Counted from the stretch's first letter, positions 50,811 through 63,522 are shown. The stretch is DNA of 64,000 nt from Trema orientale (GCA_002914845.1 JXTC01000030.1:94458-158457); one strand, 5' to 3'. Notes: a model not told the origin generated them from the sequence alone. Program-made: numbers and translations.

Positions 50811-52064
50811 ATTTCTTAAAATCAAGAAAGGGGGAATTTCACAGTGGCATACCTTCCATAGACCTGGAGGGAAGCTCTCTGAATTGTGTACACAACCAAA
50901 TGCGAGGATTAGATGGGCATATGTCCAGCATGTACCTAAAGAAGTTCCATACAGAAAAAAGGTACAGATTTCAGAAGTGAAGCACCCAGATAATCTCAGC
51001 CAAAAAGAGAAGCACACGAAAAGAAACCAAGGTGAATAAGAGTTTGACACCTCAATAAGTGTTTAGAAACTATATACAATCGGATTAGCATAATTAGATG
51101 AATTAGACACTCTAAAATGTAATTTGATAAAAGTCTGCCTTCAAGACAACAAAATTAAGATATACAACAAGACAATGGTTCAATCATATGAAACTACTTT
51201 GAAACAAGGTGTTTCGAAATAGATTTGGCAACCCTGTCAAGCAGGTAGTTACTAAAGAAATAAGTTCTGAATGTGAAAGAAAACCAGACTGTTTGATGGG
51301 GGTTCTGGGCTCCACACTTCTCTAAACTATTTGCAAACATGCTAATATAAGGGCCATTTGACAGTTCGATAAATCCATATAATACTTTTAAAAAGTAAAC
51401 TTATGCCAATATAGTTTGAAACAATATATAAACTGACTTCCTCAGAAAAATTCCCACCAATAAGTTATTAAAACAAGCATTATAAGGTATTGAAAACAAT
51501 GCTGCAACTAAACAAGAAGCAAAAGGAGGCCTTGAAAATAATCCAACAGAATTGCAACACTAGTATCAAATACAGTAATTTAAAAAATTAGGCTCCACAC
51601 TTGAAAATGTTTGCAGACATAACAAACAAACATATAAAACTGTTTGAGCTATGTTAACTTTAGCTTTTAACAAATATGATGAAAGACAAATCTTTGGAAA
51701 AAACAGCCCAAACAAATCTTTTTCATGTGTAGAATAAAATAAAGCATTAAACCTATTTGGCTTAAGAATGTTAAAGAGTTCAAAAATTTTGCTTTTTCTG
51801 ATTTATTGAGAAGTTGGGAATTGTTAGGTTAATGGGGGTTCTATTGTTGTATCTTCAGTTTCTTTTTGTTTGAGGATCTCTATTGGTTTCCTCAAAATTT
51901 GTATGTTATACCTATAATTAATAAATTTTCTCGTTTATTATCCCCCCAAAAAAAATGATGGCCAAAATAATAGAGAATAAGAAACTTACTGTTATAGCAT
52001 AGGAAGGCATTTAGTGTACTGTGAAAGTTTTTCTTGAGACAAAAAATATATATCCGGTGCAAAG
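50811..52064. other. Spacer downstream of the PPR gene
   Basis: It may contain the 3' UTR of the minus-strand PPR gene. A stretch near 50850-50940 with splice-like borders on the minus strand (ending CTATGGAAG then GTATGCC) could be a non-coding 3' exon, but no protein similarity is recognised. Confidence 0.35.
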
Positions 52065-54218
52065 TTAAGTCTTGGGTAAGATATCAAGTTTCTTCAATAG
52101 GTCATTGCTTAAAATACTGGTTCCTTTCGATCCTTCTTGAGCAAAATTTGGGAGAATTTCCATAATATCAACCTCGTCAGAGCAATGACAAATGCACATC
52201 AAGATAGTAGAAGTAATTTCAGTGTCCAGAAGAACACCCTTATCAGCAATTTGATGAAGCAAATCAATGATCTCTCCGGTGTCACCCTTTGAGTAATAAC
52301 CTTTTAATAAAGAATCATATATGAAGGCGTTTGGCTTAAGGCCAGAAGCAATCATCTTCTCAAGAACCCTTTTTGCCTCATCCAGAAGCTCAAGTTTTGA
52401 GAATCTATTTATCAATGTAGAAAAGGTCAAAGTATCTGGTTGTAAACCCATATTCAGCATCTTCTTTAGCAATCCCTCGGCAGACTTAATATTTCCCGCT
52501 TTGAGAGTTGCGTCAATTATTGTGTTAAAAGAGACAAGATTAGGTCCATGATTTGTGTTCCCCATTTCTTCAAACAACTGCCTAGCCTGCTCCAAACTAC
52601 TCTCCTTACACAAGGATGCAATAATTGTATTGTAGTCAATCACGGTAGGACTAAACCCAGAAGCTCTCATTTTACAGAAAAGGCCTTTCGCAATATTAAG
52701 CATATGCATTTTGCAAAATCCATTGATCATAACACCATAAGTAATTGAGTTAGGAACCAATCCAAATTCCAGCATATCTTTCCAGAATTCCATTGCCCTG
52801 TTGATCATTCCCACCTGTAGATATCCCCCAATCAAAGTATTATAAGTTACTAAGCTACCCACCACTCCCCTTGTAACCATTCTATTATAGATCTCCATAG
52901 CCTCATTTAGACGACCTTCCTTGCAGAGACCCATTATTAGTGTGTTGAATGTGATAACATCCAGTTCAATAGAGTGCTTGTCCTTTGAGATAACAGCGAA
53001 GAGTTTCACTGCCTCATCAACCCTCCCATCACAACAAAGTCCCATCAGTAATGTGTTGTAAGTAACCACATCAGGCTTAAACCCCTTCCCCAGCATCTTT
53101 TCCAATATTTTAAAGGCATCACTGGTCAACCCTTCCTTACACAGTCCATTAATCATAACATTGTAAGTAACAGTATTAGGCTCTTCACCCTCATGTAGCA
53201 TCAATCTGAATATCTCCTTGGCTTTTGCAGCCGATCCTTGTTTGGAAAGACCATCAATTAAACTCGTATAAGTTACAACATCAGGCTGAATTCCACGTTG
53301 TATCATATCGTTAAACATTTCAGTGGCTTCTTTCAGTTTTCCCATTTTACAAAGCTGGTGCATTAAACAACTATATGTTACTACATTAGGAGAAATCCCC
53401 TTTGCCAGCATCTCATCAAAGAGTTCTTTGCCTTTATCAAACTTTCCTTCTCTACAAAAACCATTTATGAGGGTACTGTACACAACAACATCAGCTTCTA
53501 GATCAATATCCTTCATCTCCTTCAACAAACCAAACGCCACATCAACTCGACCATCCTTACAAAAGCCATCCATCACAATAGTGTACGACACCAAATTCGG
53601 ATGACAACCCGAAATCTCCATCTCAACTAACAACTCTACAGCTTCTTTCAACTTCATTTCCTTGCAAAGGCAATTTACAAGTATGTTATAACCTACAATA
53701 TTTGGTGACAAACCATAAGTGCCCATTACACGAACCAACTCCATAGCCTTATCAACTTCACCATTTCTACAAAAACCCTTCAATAAAAGATTCATAACAA
53801 TAGTATTAACCTTAAACCCTCGCTTAACTATCAACCCAACAACACCAAGTCCGAAATGGGGTTTATGGGCATCAACAAAACAAGCAACTAAACAACTCAA
53901 TGATACAAAATTCGGAAAAATACGCAGACGGGTCATTTTCCCATATACAGAAAACGCTAAATCATAGTTGTCAGACCTCGAAAGTGCATGAACAAGAAAA
54001 TTGCAGGTTGAAGGAGAAGGAATATTACGAGACTCGACAGCTCGATTGAAGAGCGAAAACGCCTCAGGAAATTGAGAATTGGGCCTTGCACAAAGAAAAC
54101 GCAAGTGGGCATCCAAATCCGAAGAAGAAGCCGAAGAGAAGAGCTTAAAGTAGCCATGGAGAATTGGAGCGGGAACGTACCCATTAAGCTGAGGACTTGG
54201 AAATATTCTTCTGATCAT
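52065..54218 (-). CDS. P-class pentatricopeptide repeat protein, 17 repeats
   Basis: An intronless gene of 717 residues. The N-terminus (MIRRIFPSPQLNGYVPAP...) is basic with Ser, like a mitochondrial or plastid targeting peptide. From about residue 68, seventeen consecutive 35-residue PPR motifs can be counted, such as VVTYNTLLMGLCCDGRVDEA and VITFNTLIMGLCKEGRLNEA, plus a partial one at the end. There is no E or DYW domain, so it is a P-type protein, a class that binds organelle RNA base by base for stability, processing or translation. One repeat is 37 residues (KDKHSIELD). The layout resembles Arabidopsis At4g28010 from memory. The RNA target is unknown. Confidence 0.92.
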   Translation of the reverse strand: MIRRIFPSPQLNGYVPAPILHGYFKLFSSASSSDLDAHLRFLCARPNSQFPEAFSLFNRAVESRNIPSPSTCNFLVHALSRSDNYDLAFSVYGKMTRLRIFPNFVSLSCLVACFVDAHKPHFGLGVVGLIVKRGFKVNTIVMNLLLKGFCRNGEVDKAMELVRVMGTYGLSPNIVGYNILVNCLCKEMKLKEAVELLVEMEISGCHPNLVSYTIVMDGFCKDGRVDVAFGLLKEMKDIDLEADVVVYSTLINGFCREGKFDKGKELFDEMLAKGISPNVVTYSCLMHQLCKMGKLKEATEMFNDMIQRGIQPDVVTYTSLIDGLSKQGSAAKAKEIFRLMLHEGEEPNTVTYNVMINGLCKEGLTSDAFKILEKMLGKGFKPDVVTYNTLLMGLCCDGRVDEAVKLFAVISKDKHSIELDVITFNTLIMGLCKEGRLNEAMEIYNRMVTRGVVGSLVTYNTLIGGYLQVGMINRAMEFWKDMLEFGLVPNSITYGVMINGFCKMHMLNIAKGLFCKMRASGFSPTVIDYNTIIASLCKESSLEQARQLFEEMGNTNHGPNLVSFNTIIDATLKAGNIKSAEGLLKKMLNMGLQPDTLTFSTLINRFSKLELLDEAKRVLEKMIASGLKPNAFIYDSLLKGYYSKGDTGEIIDLLHQIADKGVLLDTEITSTILMCICHCSDEVDIMEILPNFAQEGSKGTSILSNDLLKKLDILPKT

Positions 54219-55865
54219 TCTGAACGTGTTAATGAAAATATTTGGTAAGCATGAACGATTTTGAGGGATAGAAACAAAACTTCCAAGACGAGAACAGAGC
54301 AGCGGCTTATGGGAGTTTGTAGTGGCCGCCGGAGAGCTTGGGCTTGAAATCGTTTCACTCCTCTAATGCGCTTGCTTTGGATTTATTTAGGGGTGAACAT
54401 TAGCTCAATGACCTTCCCGCTGGGGCGATTTGGAAATATAACCTCTTTTTTGTTTTTTTATAATTTTATAAATTTTCATTTCTGACCTGGCAAATGAAAA
54501 GCCCATTATACCCCTAGTCAATAATGTGTTTAAAAAACGCTTGAGCAAAAAAAAAAAAAAAAAAAAAAAAGACACTCCCGAGTCCCGACACAGACATTAT
54601 TCTTCTTCTTTTTCTTTCTTCCCAACGGAGCCAACTTTGGTGAAGTGAAGAGCACGGTGAACTCAACCACCAACACCTCCAGTCGAGCTCGACGCCATAT
54701 GGTCGATGCACTCTCTCCCTCACCAGTGGACATGGCACACATGAGGAGACCTTCAATAATAGATCCGGGGCCGGAGCCGTCGACTTAGGGTCAGATGTAC
54801 CAACGACGCCAAGATGTCATTACCCAACGATTAACCAAAGAAGCATCGAGCTTATATCAGAAATTGAAGTAAAAATATACACTTTACAAGTATTTTGTTG
54901 TTTGATTAAAACTGGGGATATTGATGTTTAGTTTTGTAGTAAAAATTGAAGTTCTAGCTTTGATAGGCTTGAATGAAGTTTTCTTCTTCTTGTCTAACAT
55001 ATATTACTTTAATAGTAACCAATGCTATATATTTTTTTTTTTGGTTACAATTCGTTGTTTAGGAAGTTATTGTTTAAATTTTAGGTTCTTAGGTTAGATG
55101 CATACAGTTTATATTTTGTTTCTGTATATCACACTAAAAAGTAGACGTTTGGTTCCTATTACCTAAACCGAATTAAATTGAGAAATTACAGCAATGTCAG
55201 GCCACTAGAAGGGAAGTGTAAAACGTCAGTGCACTGCAATATGACATACTATAATATATTACAGTTTATAGACTGGAGGATACATATTTTATTATTTCAA
55301 GATAAAAAGAAAGAAATTATAGAAGTTTAAAAACTTGTATTTTAAAACATGTGCCAAGCATTATTCTCCTAAGTGGTCGAAGTCTCGTTTATTTGTTTAT
55401 TCATTTTTGTCTGAAATTATAATACAATTTTATACATGTATAACATTTCAGTTTATAGTCAGCATGGGTATCGGTTATTTGTGAGATTTATGTTATATCC
55501 ATGATTTTAAGTTCATTTATACTATATAGAACTATGAACAAGTACACATTTTCAGAACTGAGTATTAGTTTATAATCTATTGTTTAGTGGATTTGTACTC
55601 TGGAACTATAAGGATATATACATATTTAGATTGATATTCGTGTCATACGTATACATATTTAGATCGATAGTCATGGCATGACTTGGTATCAGTTATTTGC
55701 CAACTATGTGGTATTTCATGATTTTGAAGTTGATTAGCTGTTTGCAAAAGTTGCTTATTATTTTTCTCGTTGCTTTGTGTTTGTGTTTGCATATGTTAGA
55801 CGTGCAATGTTAATGCAAGTATTTAAATAATTTTTTTTAAAATGATAAATGTTATTTTGTGCAGT
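54219..55865. other. Spacer with presumed PPR promoter
   Basis: A 20-base-plus A run lies at about 54547-54570. No supported gene is seen. Confidence 0.4.
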
Positions 55866-56335
55866 TAGTAGCAGAGTTATTGTCTGTATTAGTAGAAGAA
55901 TACTCCCAACCCGATGTCCCTCAGGTAATCTTCATTTGATAGTATTGTTTTAGTAACAATCCCAACCTAATTGAGTTTGATTGGGTCCAATCGAGTTTTG
56001 ATTAGAGCAATTAAGATTCGTCTACATCTATCTAATAGTGTTTTAATTTGCTATATATAAATGCAGGTTGAGCAATTAAAGATTAAAGTCATGAAAAAAG
56101 GTTGAAAAATATTCTAAGTGAAAGGAACAAGGAGAAATTAAAGATGGTCGTGCTCTTGTTTGTCTCTGCATTATTATTGCACGGGGATAAGTCGATCTAT
56201 GGCATTGATAAGTTTTTGTTAGGATTGGTCGATGATGTAGACTTGTTCAAGCCGTTTCTTTGGGGAACCTATTCTTACAACTATATGGTATTTTGGAACA
56301 ATAAAATTAAAACAATTGATCAATGCATTATATAG
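55866..56335 (+). pseudogene. Fragment of a transposon-borne DUF1985-like protein
   Basis: A probable exon end at 55866-55914 (LVAELLSVLVEEYSQPDVPQ before GT) is followed by 56102-56335. The latter has KMVVLLFVSALLLHGD, FLLGLVDDVDLFKPFLWGTY and SYNYM. The pattern of a hydrophobic helix, then LVDD.D.F...WG..SY, is typical of the DUF1985 domain carried with Ulp1-type proteases by some plant Mutator-like elements. Only this piece is present and it ends at TAG, so it is treated as a relic. The link of the first piece to the second is uncertain. Confidence 0.45.
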
Positions 56336-57516
56336 TTGTAACAGGTCATTAATATCTACATACTTTTAATGTATATTTATTTCAAGATTTTTTTTTTCCT
56401 TTCAAATGTTGCTCGAGTAGGCCCATTTGTGCTTAATTGGGTCTTGTCGAGTGAAGCCTTTGCACCTAACTAGACCTAATTAATTGGAATTTGAATGAGA
56501 TTGTTTCTAGAAAACTCGAATGGATCGATTAGTGTCCAGTTGAATCCAATTGAGTGAAGCTACATTCTGTCCAATTGTATCCATTTGTGCCCAATTTGAC
56601 CAAGTCGATTGAAATTTGAATAACAATGTATTTATAAAACTCGATTGGATCTAATCGAGTCAATAATTGAAAACTCCATTAGTTCCATTTAAGTAGCCGC
56701 TTAAACCCGATCGATTTCATTTTCAAATGAGAGTAAATATGTGAAACGCAATTGGATCCATTTATACCCAATTAGATCCAGTCGAGTCAAGTCACGTATA
56801 CTCATGTGGCTTTATTCGTGCCCAACTGGACCTAATTGGATCCATTCGTACCCAATTGGCTTGTCAACGATAAATATTACATAACATAAGAAAATTTCTT
56901 TAGTGAAATAAAAATAAATAATGTGGAATTACATTGGCTATTAATTCATAAATACAAATTACATTTCATAAGTAAACTGAATCAAATAATAGAGGACTCT
57001 CATTTCATAAGTAGATAACTTATAATTATATTGCCTATTATTTCATAAGTATAAATTACATTCCCTTAATGAAGAAGAAAAAGGAGGGTGTAAAAAAAAA
57101 AGTTTCAGTAGATGATTGCTTATATTCTATACTATTTCTACATTTTAAACAAAAGTTTAATTTTATCCAAAGAAAAAAAACAAAGGTTTAATAGAAACTC
57201 CTGGTTTTGATCCCTTTATATTTTTAGGATTAGAGGTAACTAAATCCATCTTAAAAAATAATAGTAACTGAAGTATGTATAATCCCCATTACGTGCGATA
57301 AGAATGATAACCTATAAGAAAAAAAAAATAAAGGATATTGTCAATTGTATGAAGATGGTTCACCTTTAAAAAACATTTTTGCGTTTCAAAAAGTAACTAA
57401 AATATTTCTTCAAAAAGCAACTGAAAGATTTCTTACGTTTTAATTTTTACAAAAACTTATTGAGTGAAGTAGTTGAAACTACAATGTCTATTCTCATTTT
57501 TTTAATTTAAAAACTA
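56336..57516. other. AT-rich spacer with scattered GGATCCAATCGAG-like words
   Basis: Degenerate copies of a TTGGATCCAATCGAGT-like word recur at irregular distances from about 55960 to 56870. They appear related to the minisatellite that follows. Confidence 0.5.
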
Positions 57517-57816
57517 TTTTTTAAACTAATCTTGAGAAGCCTATTGGATCCAATCAGGGTATAACTGGATCCCGTTGAGTTCATAATATTAATTTTTTAA
57601 ACCAATATGGTAAACCCAATTGGATCCAATCGGGCTATAAATGGATCCATTCGAATTGTAAATAATATTTTTTAAACTATTATTAAGAACCTGACTGGAT
57701 TCAATTAAAGTATAACTGGATCCCGTCGAGTTATAAATAAGATTTTTTAAACCATTATGGAGAATCCGACTGGATCCAATCGGGGTATAATTGGATCCAG
57801 TCGAGTTGATAATACA
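57517..57816. repeat. Minisatellite, four units of about 75 bp
   Basis: Units start TTTTTTAAAC at 57517, 57593, 57668 and 57743. Each holds two GGATCC-centred words, about TTGGATCCAATCGGG and AACTGGATCCCGTCGAGTT. In the last unit these form a perfect 14-bp inverted repeat (CGACTGGATCCAAT at 57767-57780 and its complement at 57790-57803). Confidence 0.85.
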
Positions 57817-58413
57817 ATTTTTGAAATTATATGTATAACATTATTGGACCCATTTAGAGTAAATATGAAACATCGTGACTGATTACGATAATTTTGTATC
57901 TCAAGTCCATGTCAAGACCAAGTATGATGAATACTTTGGCATCATTATTATGCAATTGGTCTTGATAGTGTGGGGCTGGCATAGGTGAAAACATGGGGTA
58001 CCTTGTTCCAGAACTGGAACTAAAATTGGGCTTTGCATATGGTACATTGGGGATGACACTATGCAAATTTATGTATATTGAGTTTGGATGGTTCTAATTT
58101 GGGGGTAAAATTAGGTATTTTATTTCCATTTTTTGGGCGTTCTTTAATGTTAAACTTGTATGAATTTATAGATATATGAAAATGCTTGTTCTTATATTTA
58201 ATCACCCTGTTAGTTCTTAAAAAATTATTTGTATTAGGATATTTTGAATAGAATTATGTGTTTGGGAATATGAATAACGTAATACAATTTGGATTCCATG
58301 TTTTATAAAGGGCAAATTGATCAATTCATCTACAGAGGACACACACTTTTAGAGATTTCAAATATGAGGGTGTAATTTTGCAAATACCAAAACATAAGGT
58401 TAAAAATAAATTA
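57817..58413. other. AT-rich spacer
   Basis: No gene pattern or repeat structure is noticed. Confidence 0.4.
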
Positions 58414-58945
58414 AAGCTTTATTTGATAGTATTTTTTTGCCGTTTATTCATAATGTTTTTTTTTTTAATTTTCAGATTTGTTTTAAGAAATATCTTTTCT
58501 AAATGTATTTAAAAAAAAAATACCTCTTTCTCTCACACATACACACACATATCATTCTGTCTCTTCACTCTCTTTGTCTACACTTTCTCTTTCTATACAC
58601 TCACTATACTTTCTCTCTCCTTACATTTTCTACACTCTCTCTCCTCACTTAAACTCTCATCATTTTTTGTCTTCTTATTTACATCAATTTTAAAATGTCT
58701 TTGTCATTTTTTGTAATTAGACCTTCTAACATTTCTTTTACATTTTCATTTTCAAAAGTAAAGGATAATGGTTACCAAATATGTTTTTGTTTTTTACTTT
58801 GAAAAACAAAAACCGAAATATAAAAATACAGTTACAAACACCTTTTTGTTTTTGAAAATCGACAAACAAAGTAATAAAAAAGTACTTTTATTTTATGATT
58901 AGAAAAACAGAAAACCAAATACTATTTGGTAACACTTTTGTATAG
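58414..58945. repeat. Non-autonomous hAT-like DNA element, copy 2
   Basis: The right half (GTTACCAAATATGTTTTTGT..., AAAAAGTACTTTTATTTT) matches 16240-16410. The left TTATTTGATAGTATTTTTTT pairs with the right end reversed (ACCAAATAGTATTTGG). A CT-rich stretch fills 58530-58650. Confidence 0.45.
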
Positions 58946-59309
58946 AAAAACTCGTTGTACTATTATTGAGCTAAAATTAAATATCAAGTATAAAACTAGC
59001 AAATACAATTGGGAGGTTGCTCTCATCAAATAAAATTGAAAGTTAGAAGTAAAAAAAGAAAGATACAAAATGAGCAAAGTAATTGAATGTAACATTTTTT
59101 TTTTGACAAAGAAACAAAGTTGTAAAACAAGCTAGAAAAGTAATGTTACAAGAGAGGTTGAGGAAACACATGCATGGGCTCCTCCAACTTGGGAAGCCAA
59201 AGCTCAGTGTAGATGCAACTATAGACACAAACTTTAATTTTATTGGCATTCACAGCGTGGTCAAAGATAGCTCCAACCATGTTAAAGGGCTTTTTGAATA
59301 AAATTTCGA

Positions 59310-59831
59310 GGTACTTTATGACATGTTTACTTCGCTGTAATCGTAATCAAAATAAATAAAAAAGGAAATAAAAAGGAATAAAACAAAATGGTATAGACAT
59401 CATTATTTGTATTATGTTGTTTACTTGAAACTAATAAAAATGAGAATCATATTCATTAAAATACCATTCATTTGTTTATACGAGAATCATATTCATTAAA
59501 ATACTATTTATTTATTTACTTAACCCATAAAAAGTAATGGTAATGCATTAAATTTACTAAACTATCTATTTAAATGTATGCACATTTTAAAGTAAATAGA
59601 TTTTTTAGGGTAAAATTGTATTTCACAATATACATTTTAATAATTAAAAAAAAGAAAATAAGTATTTACAGGTAATCATATATCTTAGGATGTTGGTGGA
59701 TGAAGTATTCCTATTTTTTTCCCTCTAATTTGTGTGAGCTCCACACATTTTCTCCTTTCCCATAATTTAGTATTTGAATGAGAATCATTATTCCGTCTAT
59801 TATTCCCATTACTCTTTAGTAAATGTGCTAA
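59310..59831. repeat. Possible DNA element with inverted ATGTTTACT ends
   Basis: The left end ACATGTTTACTTCGCTGTAA and the reversed right end GCACATTTACTAAAGAGTAA are inverted. Inside, a 40-bp unit (GAGAATCATATTCATTAAAA...) is tandemly doubled at 59442-59521. It is non-coding. Confidence 0.4.
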
Positions 59832-61346
59832 AGCTTTTCTAGCGGAATGTTTCGCACTATGAGAGGGTCCACGTTTTGCATTGACTAAGTAGCAATTTTA
59901 TGTGATCAAAATGGCTCCATCAATGTTAGATTTGCTATTCATTTGAAAGAAGATAAGCTCGCAAAAAGTCCAAGTATTTATGATATTTTTAGCTTGTTCA
60001 TTAGGTAATGTTGGTAACAACTTTGTTCCTCCGTCAAAAAAATGTTGTAGCCAAATACCTGGCTCGTTTTGTGTCATTTCATTTTCGTTTTTAAATCAAT
60101 TTCATAGAGAAAATTCCTCATATTGACATTCCCTAATTGATAGTACAATGAATTTCCCTTAAAAAAATTACTTATTCATCATATAAAAACAAATTAATTG
60201 CGATTCATTATTAACAATTTGTTGTCAATTTACTCTCAAACTCATATTTTATATTTATATATATTCATAAATTTAAGCCTACCTGCTAATACATTATTAA
60301 TTAAATTAAGATATGTACTTCAAACCGTCCAATTAAATAAACTAAATTTGTTACGATGAATAAATTTTCAATTGCAAAAAACAAATACACAACCTATAAA
60401 ATTAAATAGTATGCTTCAACTGCATTACAAACATTCCTAACTTTTGTCCTTTGACTTTAAAATTTTTAAAACTATCAAAGTCCTGTAAAAAGTACCATGC
60501 CCATTGCGGAATTTCAAGCCTTGCCCACTATGCCTTGTTGGACTCAAACTGGATCATGTGCCGTCCATAATCCACACCAGTGGCAGAACACAGAGAAAGA
60601 CATTAATACCATTCCACGTCAGCAATGCCAATGCTAATGCATCAACATCACTTTTACCATTATTCTAGTACTTTCGTCTGAGCTTATAGACGAGCATTAC
60701 AATCTTAAAAAAGCTGAACTTCACTAATTATAACAAAGTGATAGTGACAAAAAATAAAAAAAAGCCACTTCTTTATTCAAAAATATAGGGAAAACGTTTA
60801 ATTATATACGCTAAAAAAACTAGGCATCACTTTGACAGGTACAAAAAAGTATATCAGCTAAAAAAAAAGAAAGAAAGAACAAACACATGTGACAGTGTAA
60901 TAAATGGATACTTAATAAGAGTACTATAATCTATAGCACAACACCGGCATAATAGATAAAGTTCACTTAATTAGAAAAGTGGCAGAGTTAAAGTTTCCTG
61001 ATTTTTACTACATTAGTTTTAGCTATTATCATATAGTGCAACTGTGCAAATTAACTGACATTTTTCTTTTATTTTTTCTGACTGAGTTTTACATTTTTTT
61101 TTTGGGTAGTTTGGCACTACTCTAGTAGCCTTTTGAGAAAATTTCCAACATAAATTATTAATTAAGAAAATATTGGAGGCACGGGCACCATACAATAATT
61201 AGGGAATATAATAATGGCCCCATTTCTACAATTACATATTGTAATCACGTACTTTACTAGTATTAAGTTAACTTTTAGTGTTTTTTTTTTGTTTTAAGGA
61301 ATTAAATTTTAGTGTTAAGTAATTCCTTCAAAAAAATAAAATAAAA
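59832..61346. other. AT-rich spacer
   Basis: No supported gene or repeat. Confidence 0.4.
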
Positions 61347-61526
61347 GAGTAATGATAGGGACACCAAAATCTTGCACCAAACACTCATATTAAATGATGT
61401 GGCATGCATTTTAACTATTTTTTATTTTAGAGTGAGACCACACTGTTGAAAATTATAAAACTGAAAGTGATGCCACGTCACTAATATAATTTTATGGTGT
61501 ATAATTCTAGTGTCCTATTATTACTC
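61347..61526. mobile_element. 180-bp MITE, Mutator-type
   Basis: Ends GAGTAATGATAGGGACACCA and, reversed, GAGTAATAATAGGACACTAG; ATGTGGCATG and its partner ACGTGGCATC pair inside. Exact 9-bp flanks AAAATAAAA (61338-61346 and 61527-61535). Confidence 0.8.
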
Positions 61527-61787
61527 AAAATAAAATTTGTGTGTTAAAGTAAAGATAATACTGGCTCAAAATGATTAGTGAGCGCAAGAAACGGATGATT
61601 GGGTTACCGGGCCACCGCCTATCGCGCTTTGACAGGTGCGACCGGTAATAGACTCCCCAAAAGAAGAGGCGTTAAGGCCTAAGGCTACTTTATTTCGTAT
61701 CCTAACCGAAATAGACAAAATTCCAGAACACCATTTCACCTGTTACCGCTCAACCCGGTAAAACTAACATCTCCACACGTGTTCTCT

Positions 61788-62080
61788 ACTCGCGGAATCT
61801 CACGCGCGACAACATCCTTGTCTCTTGGGCGAATAGAAAAAGGGCAGCTTACACTTTACTACACGCGCAACACTCGCGCGGGGTCCTTGTCATTCACCGC
61901 AAGTAAATTTGGATTATTATTGTCGTTTGGGGAAGTAAGAACTGAAACCCACGGACCACGGTGCTCTCTCCCACCCTCTTCATGGTCGTGTTCCTCTACT
62001 GATGATTCCATTTAATATTTTAAAATTTGATTGTCCATGGACTAATAAGAGTGTGACACGTCACACGTCATCACGTGTGG
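61788..62080 (+). promoter_or_regulatory. Cluster of CGCG and ACGT core words upstream of the RhoGAP gene
   Basis: CGCG cores occur near 61791, 61803, 61864 and 61875, and CACACGTG lies near 61775. Three ACGT cores sit in 26 bases at 62055-62080 (GACACGTC, ACACGTCA, TCACGTGT). CGCG boxes are known CAMTA sites and ACGT cores are bZIP/ABRE sites. The surroundings are noticeably more GC-rich than the spacer. Distance to the 5' UTR of the gene at 63523 is roughly 0.9 kb. The role is inferred only. Confidence 0.35.
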
Positions 62081-62363
62081 TAATCACCAACCCTAACACA
62101 CTTTTATCACCCAACATTATGCTCCATAATTATATTTCTTTTCGGTTTTTACGTCCATTAAATTGTGTTAGGTATGCTATATTATATGGAATTGAATAAT
62201 GGAGTTTATTTTAGGAATAAATTTTCCAATGAATTAGAGTAATGAAGGTTTGGATATTTGTTTGTGTTCTTAATAGTTTTCTTGTTAAGTTTTTTTCCGT
62301 TTGAAATTTTCTGTAATTTTAATTAAACAAGTTTTCTTTATGGCATTTTCTTTTAACATATGC

Positions 62364-62850
62364 AAAAGACACTAAAGCTTAAAAAAACAATAAAAAAAAA
62401 AATTGTAAAAAAGACAAAAAAGTGTAAGTCATAATGGTACTCAGCATCTTTTAATTGTTATTTTTTTCGTAAGAAACTAGGAAGTTTTTCAATTGTTTTA
62501 TTAGTATATCTTATAAAAGAAAAAAGATTACATTTTTCTTTTCTGTTAATGAGGGAAACATTACCAAATTTTACTGTAGGTACATTCTAACAAGACAAAA
62601 AATTTATAAAACAACCTAAAAAAAAAGAAAACATTAAAGCTTAAAAAGCAAATAAATGAATTGTAAAAAAAGACAAAGTGCAAGCTATAGTGGTATTCAG
62701 CATCTTTTGACTATTCATATATAAGAAACTAGGAATTTCATTTGTTTTGTTAGCATACCTTACAAGTTGAAAAATAACTCATCAAAGGAAACAAAAAATA
62801 AAAAGACTACCAACTTTTATTGTAGGTACATTTTATCAAATGCAAAAACT
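62364..62850. repeat. Diverged tandem duplication of about 260 bp
   Basis: TTAAAGCTTAAAAA, AGCATCTTTTAATTG, AAGAAACTAGGAA and TACTGTAGGTACATTCTA in the first copy recur in the same order in the second (about 62627-62850), with substitutions and short indels. It lies directly upstream of the RhoGAP 5' UTR. Confidence 0.75.
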
Positions 62851-63301
62851 CGTAGTTTGCTCAGATTACAAATTACAATACAACTTTATTTCTTCTTAAT
62901 TGACGTGGCTTGTTCTTATTGGGCATCTTCTACTCTTGACTAAATCTTGACTTCACGCAATCAGATCCTTGTTCTCCAAGTTGGTGAAAAAGCAAAGACT
63001 ATGTTCTCTTCTGTTCTGTTCTGTCTCTCTCTTCTCTCACACTCACCCACATATTTTATACATTACCATATTACTACGACAACCACTATTGCTTTCTACC
63101 TAATCCAATAAGAGAAAATTAGAGAGAAAATTTAATTTTCCGGGAAAATTTTCTGTGCTACTACTACTACTACTTCTTTCTGTCTTTCTTTCATTTATTC
63201 ATTTTCTCTCTCTGAAAATCAGCTAAGCTCCAAGCGAAATGGGGGAAAATCAGAGTAGGGCTTAACCGTGGTTGTTGTAGTTGTTTATTTAATTCTATCT
63301 A

Positions 63302-63332
<31 letters not shown>

Positions 63333-63522
63333 CTCTCTTTGTTCTAGGGTTTTATTGAATTGTTCTCTGTGTTCAGATCGCTTCGATTTTTAGCTTCGGT
63401 CTCTCCCGATCTAGTGGGGATTTTTATCAATGCGGGACTCGTCTCCGCCGGGTTGACTCAATGTGGACTCGGTGAGAGGTTTTCGGGGCTTTTGGTTTTG
63501 CTTTCAATGGTAATCGGAGAAA

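Noticed and set aside
50754..51050. Overlapping ORFs on both strands
   Set aside because: They are partly inside the tandem duplication and have no family resemblance; at most this is a non-coding exon.
61779..62015. 78-codon plus-strand ORF in a GC-richer block
   Set aside because: No recognisable protein pattern or splice support; treated as possible regulatory DNA.
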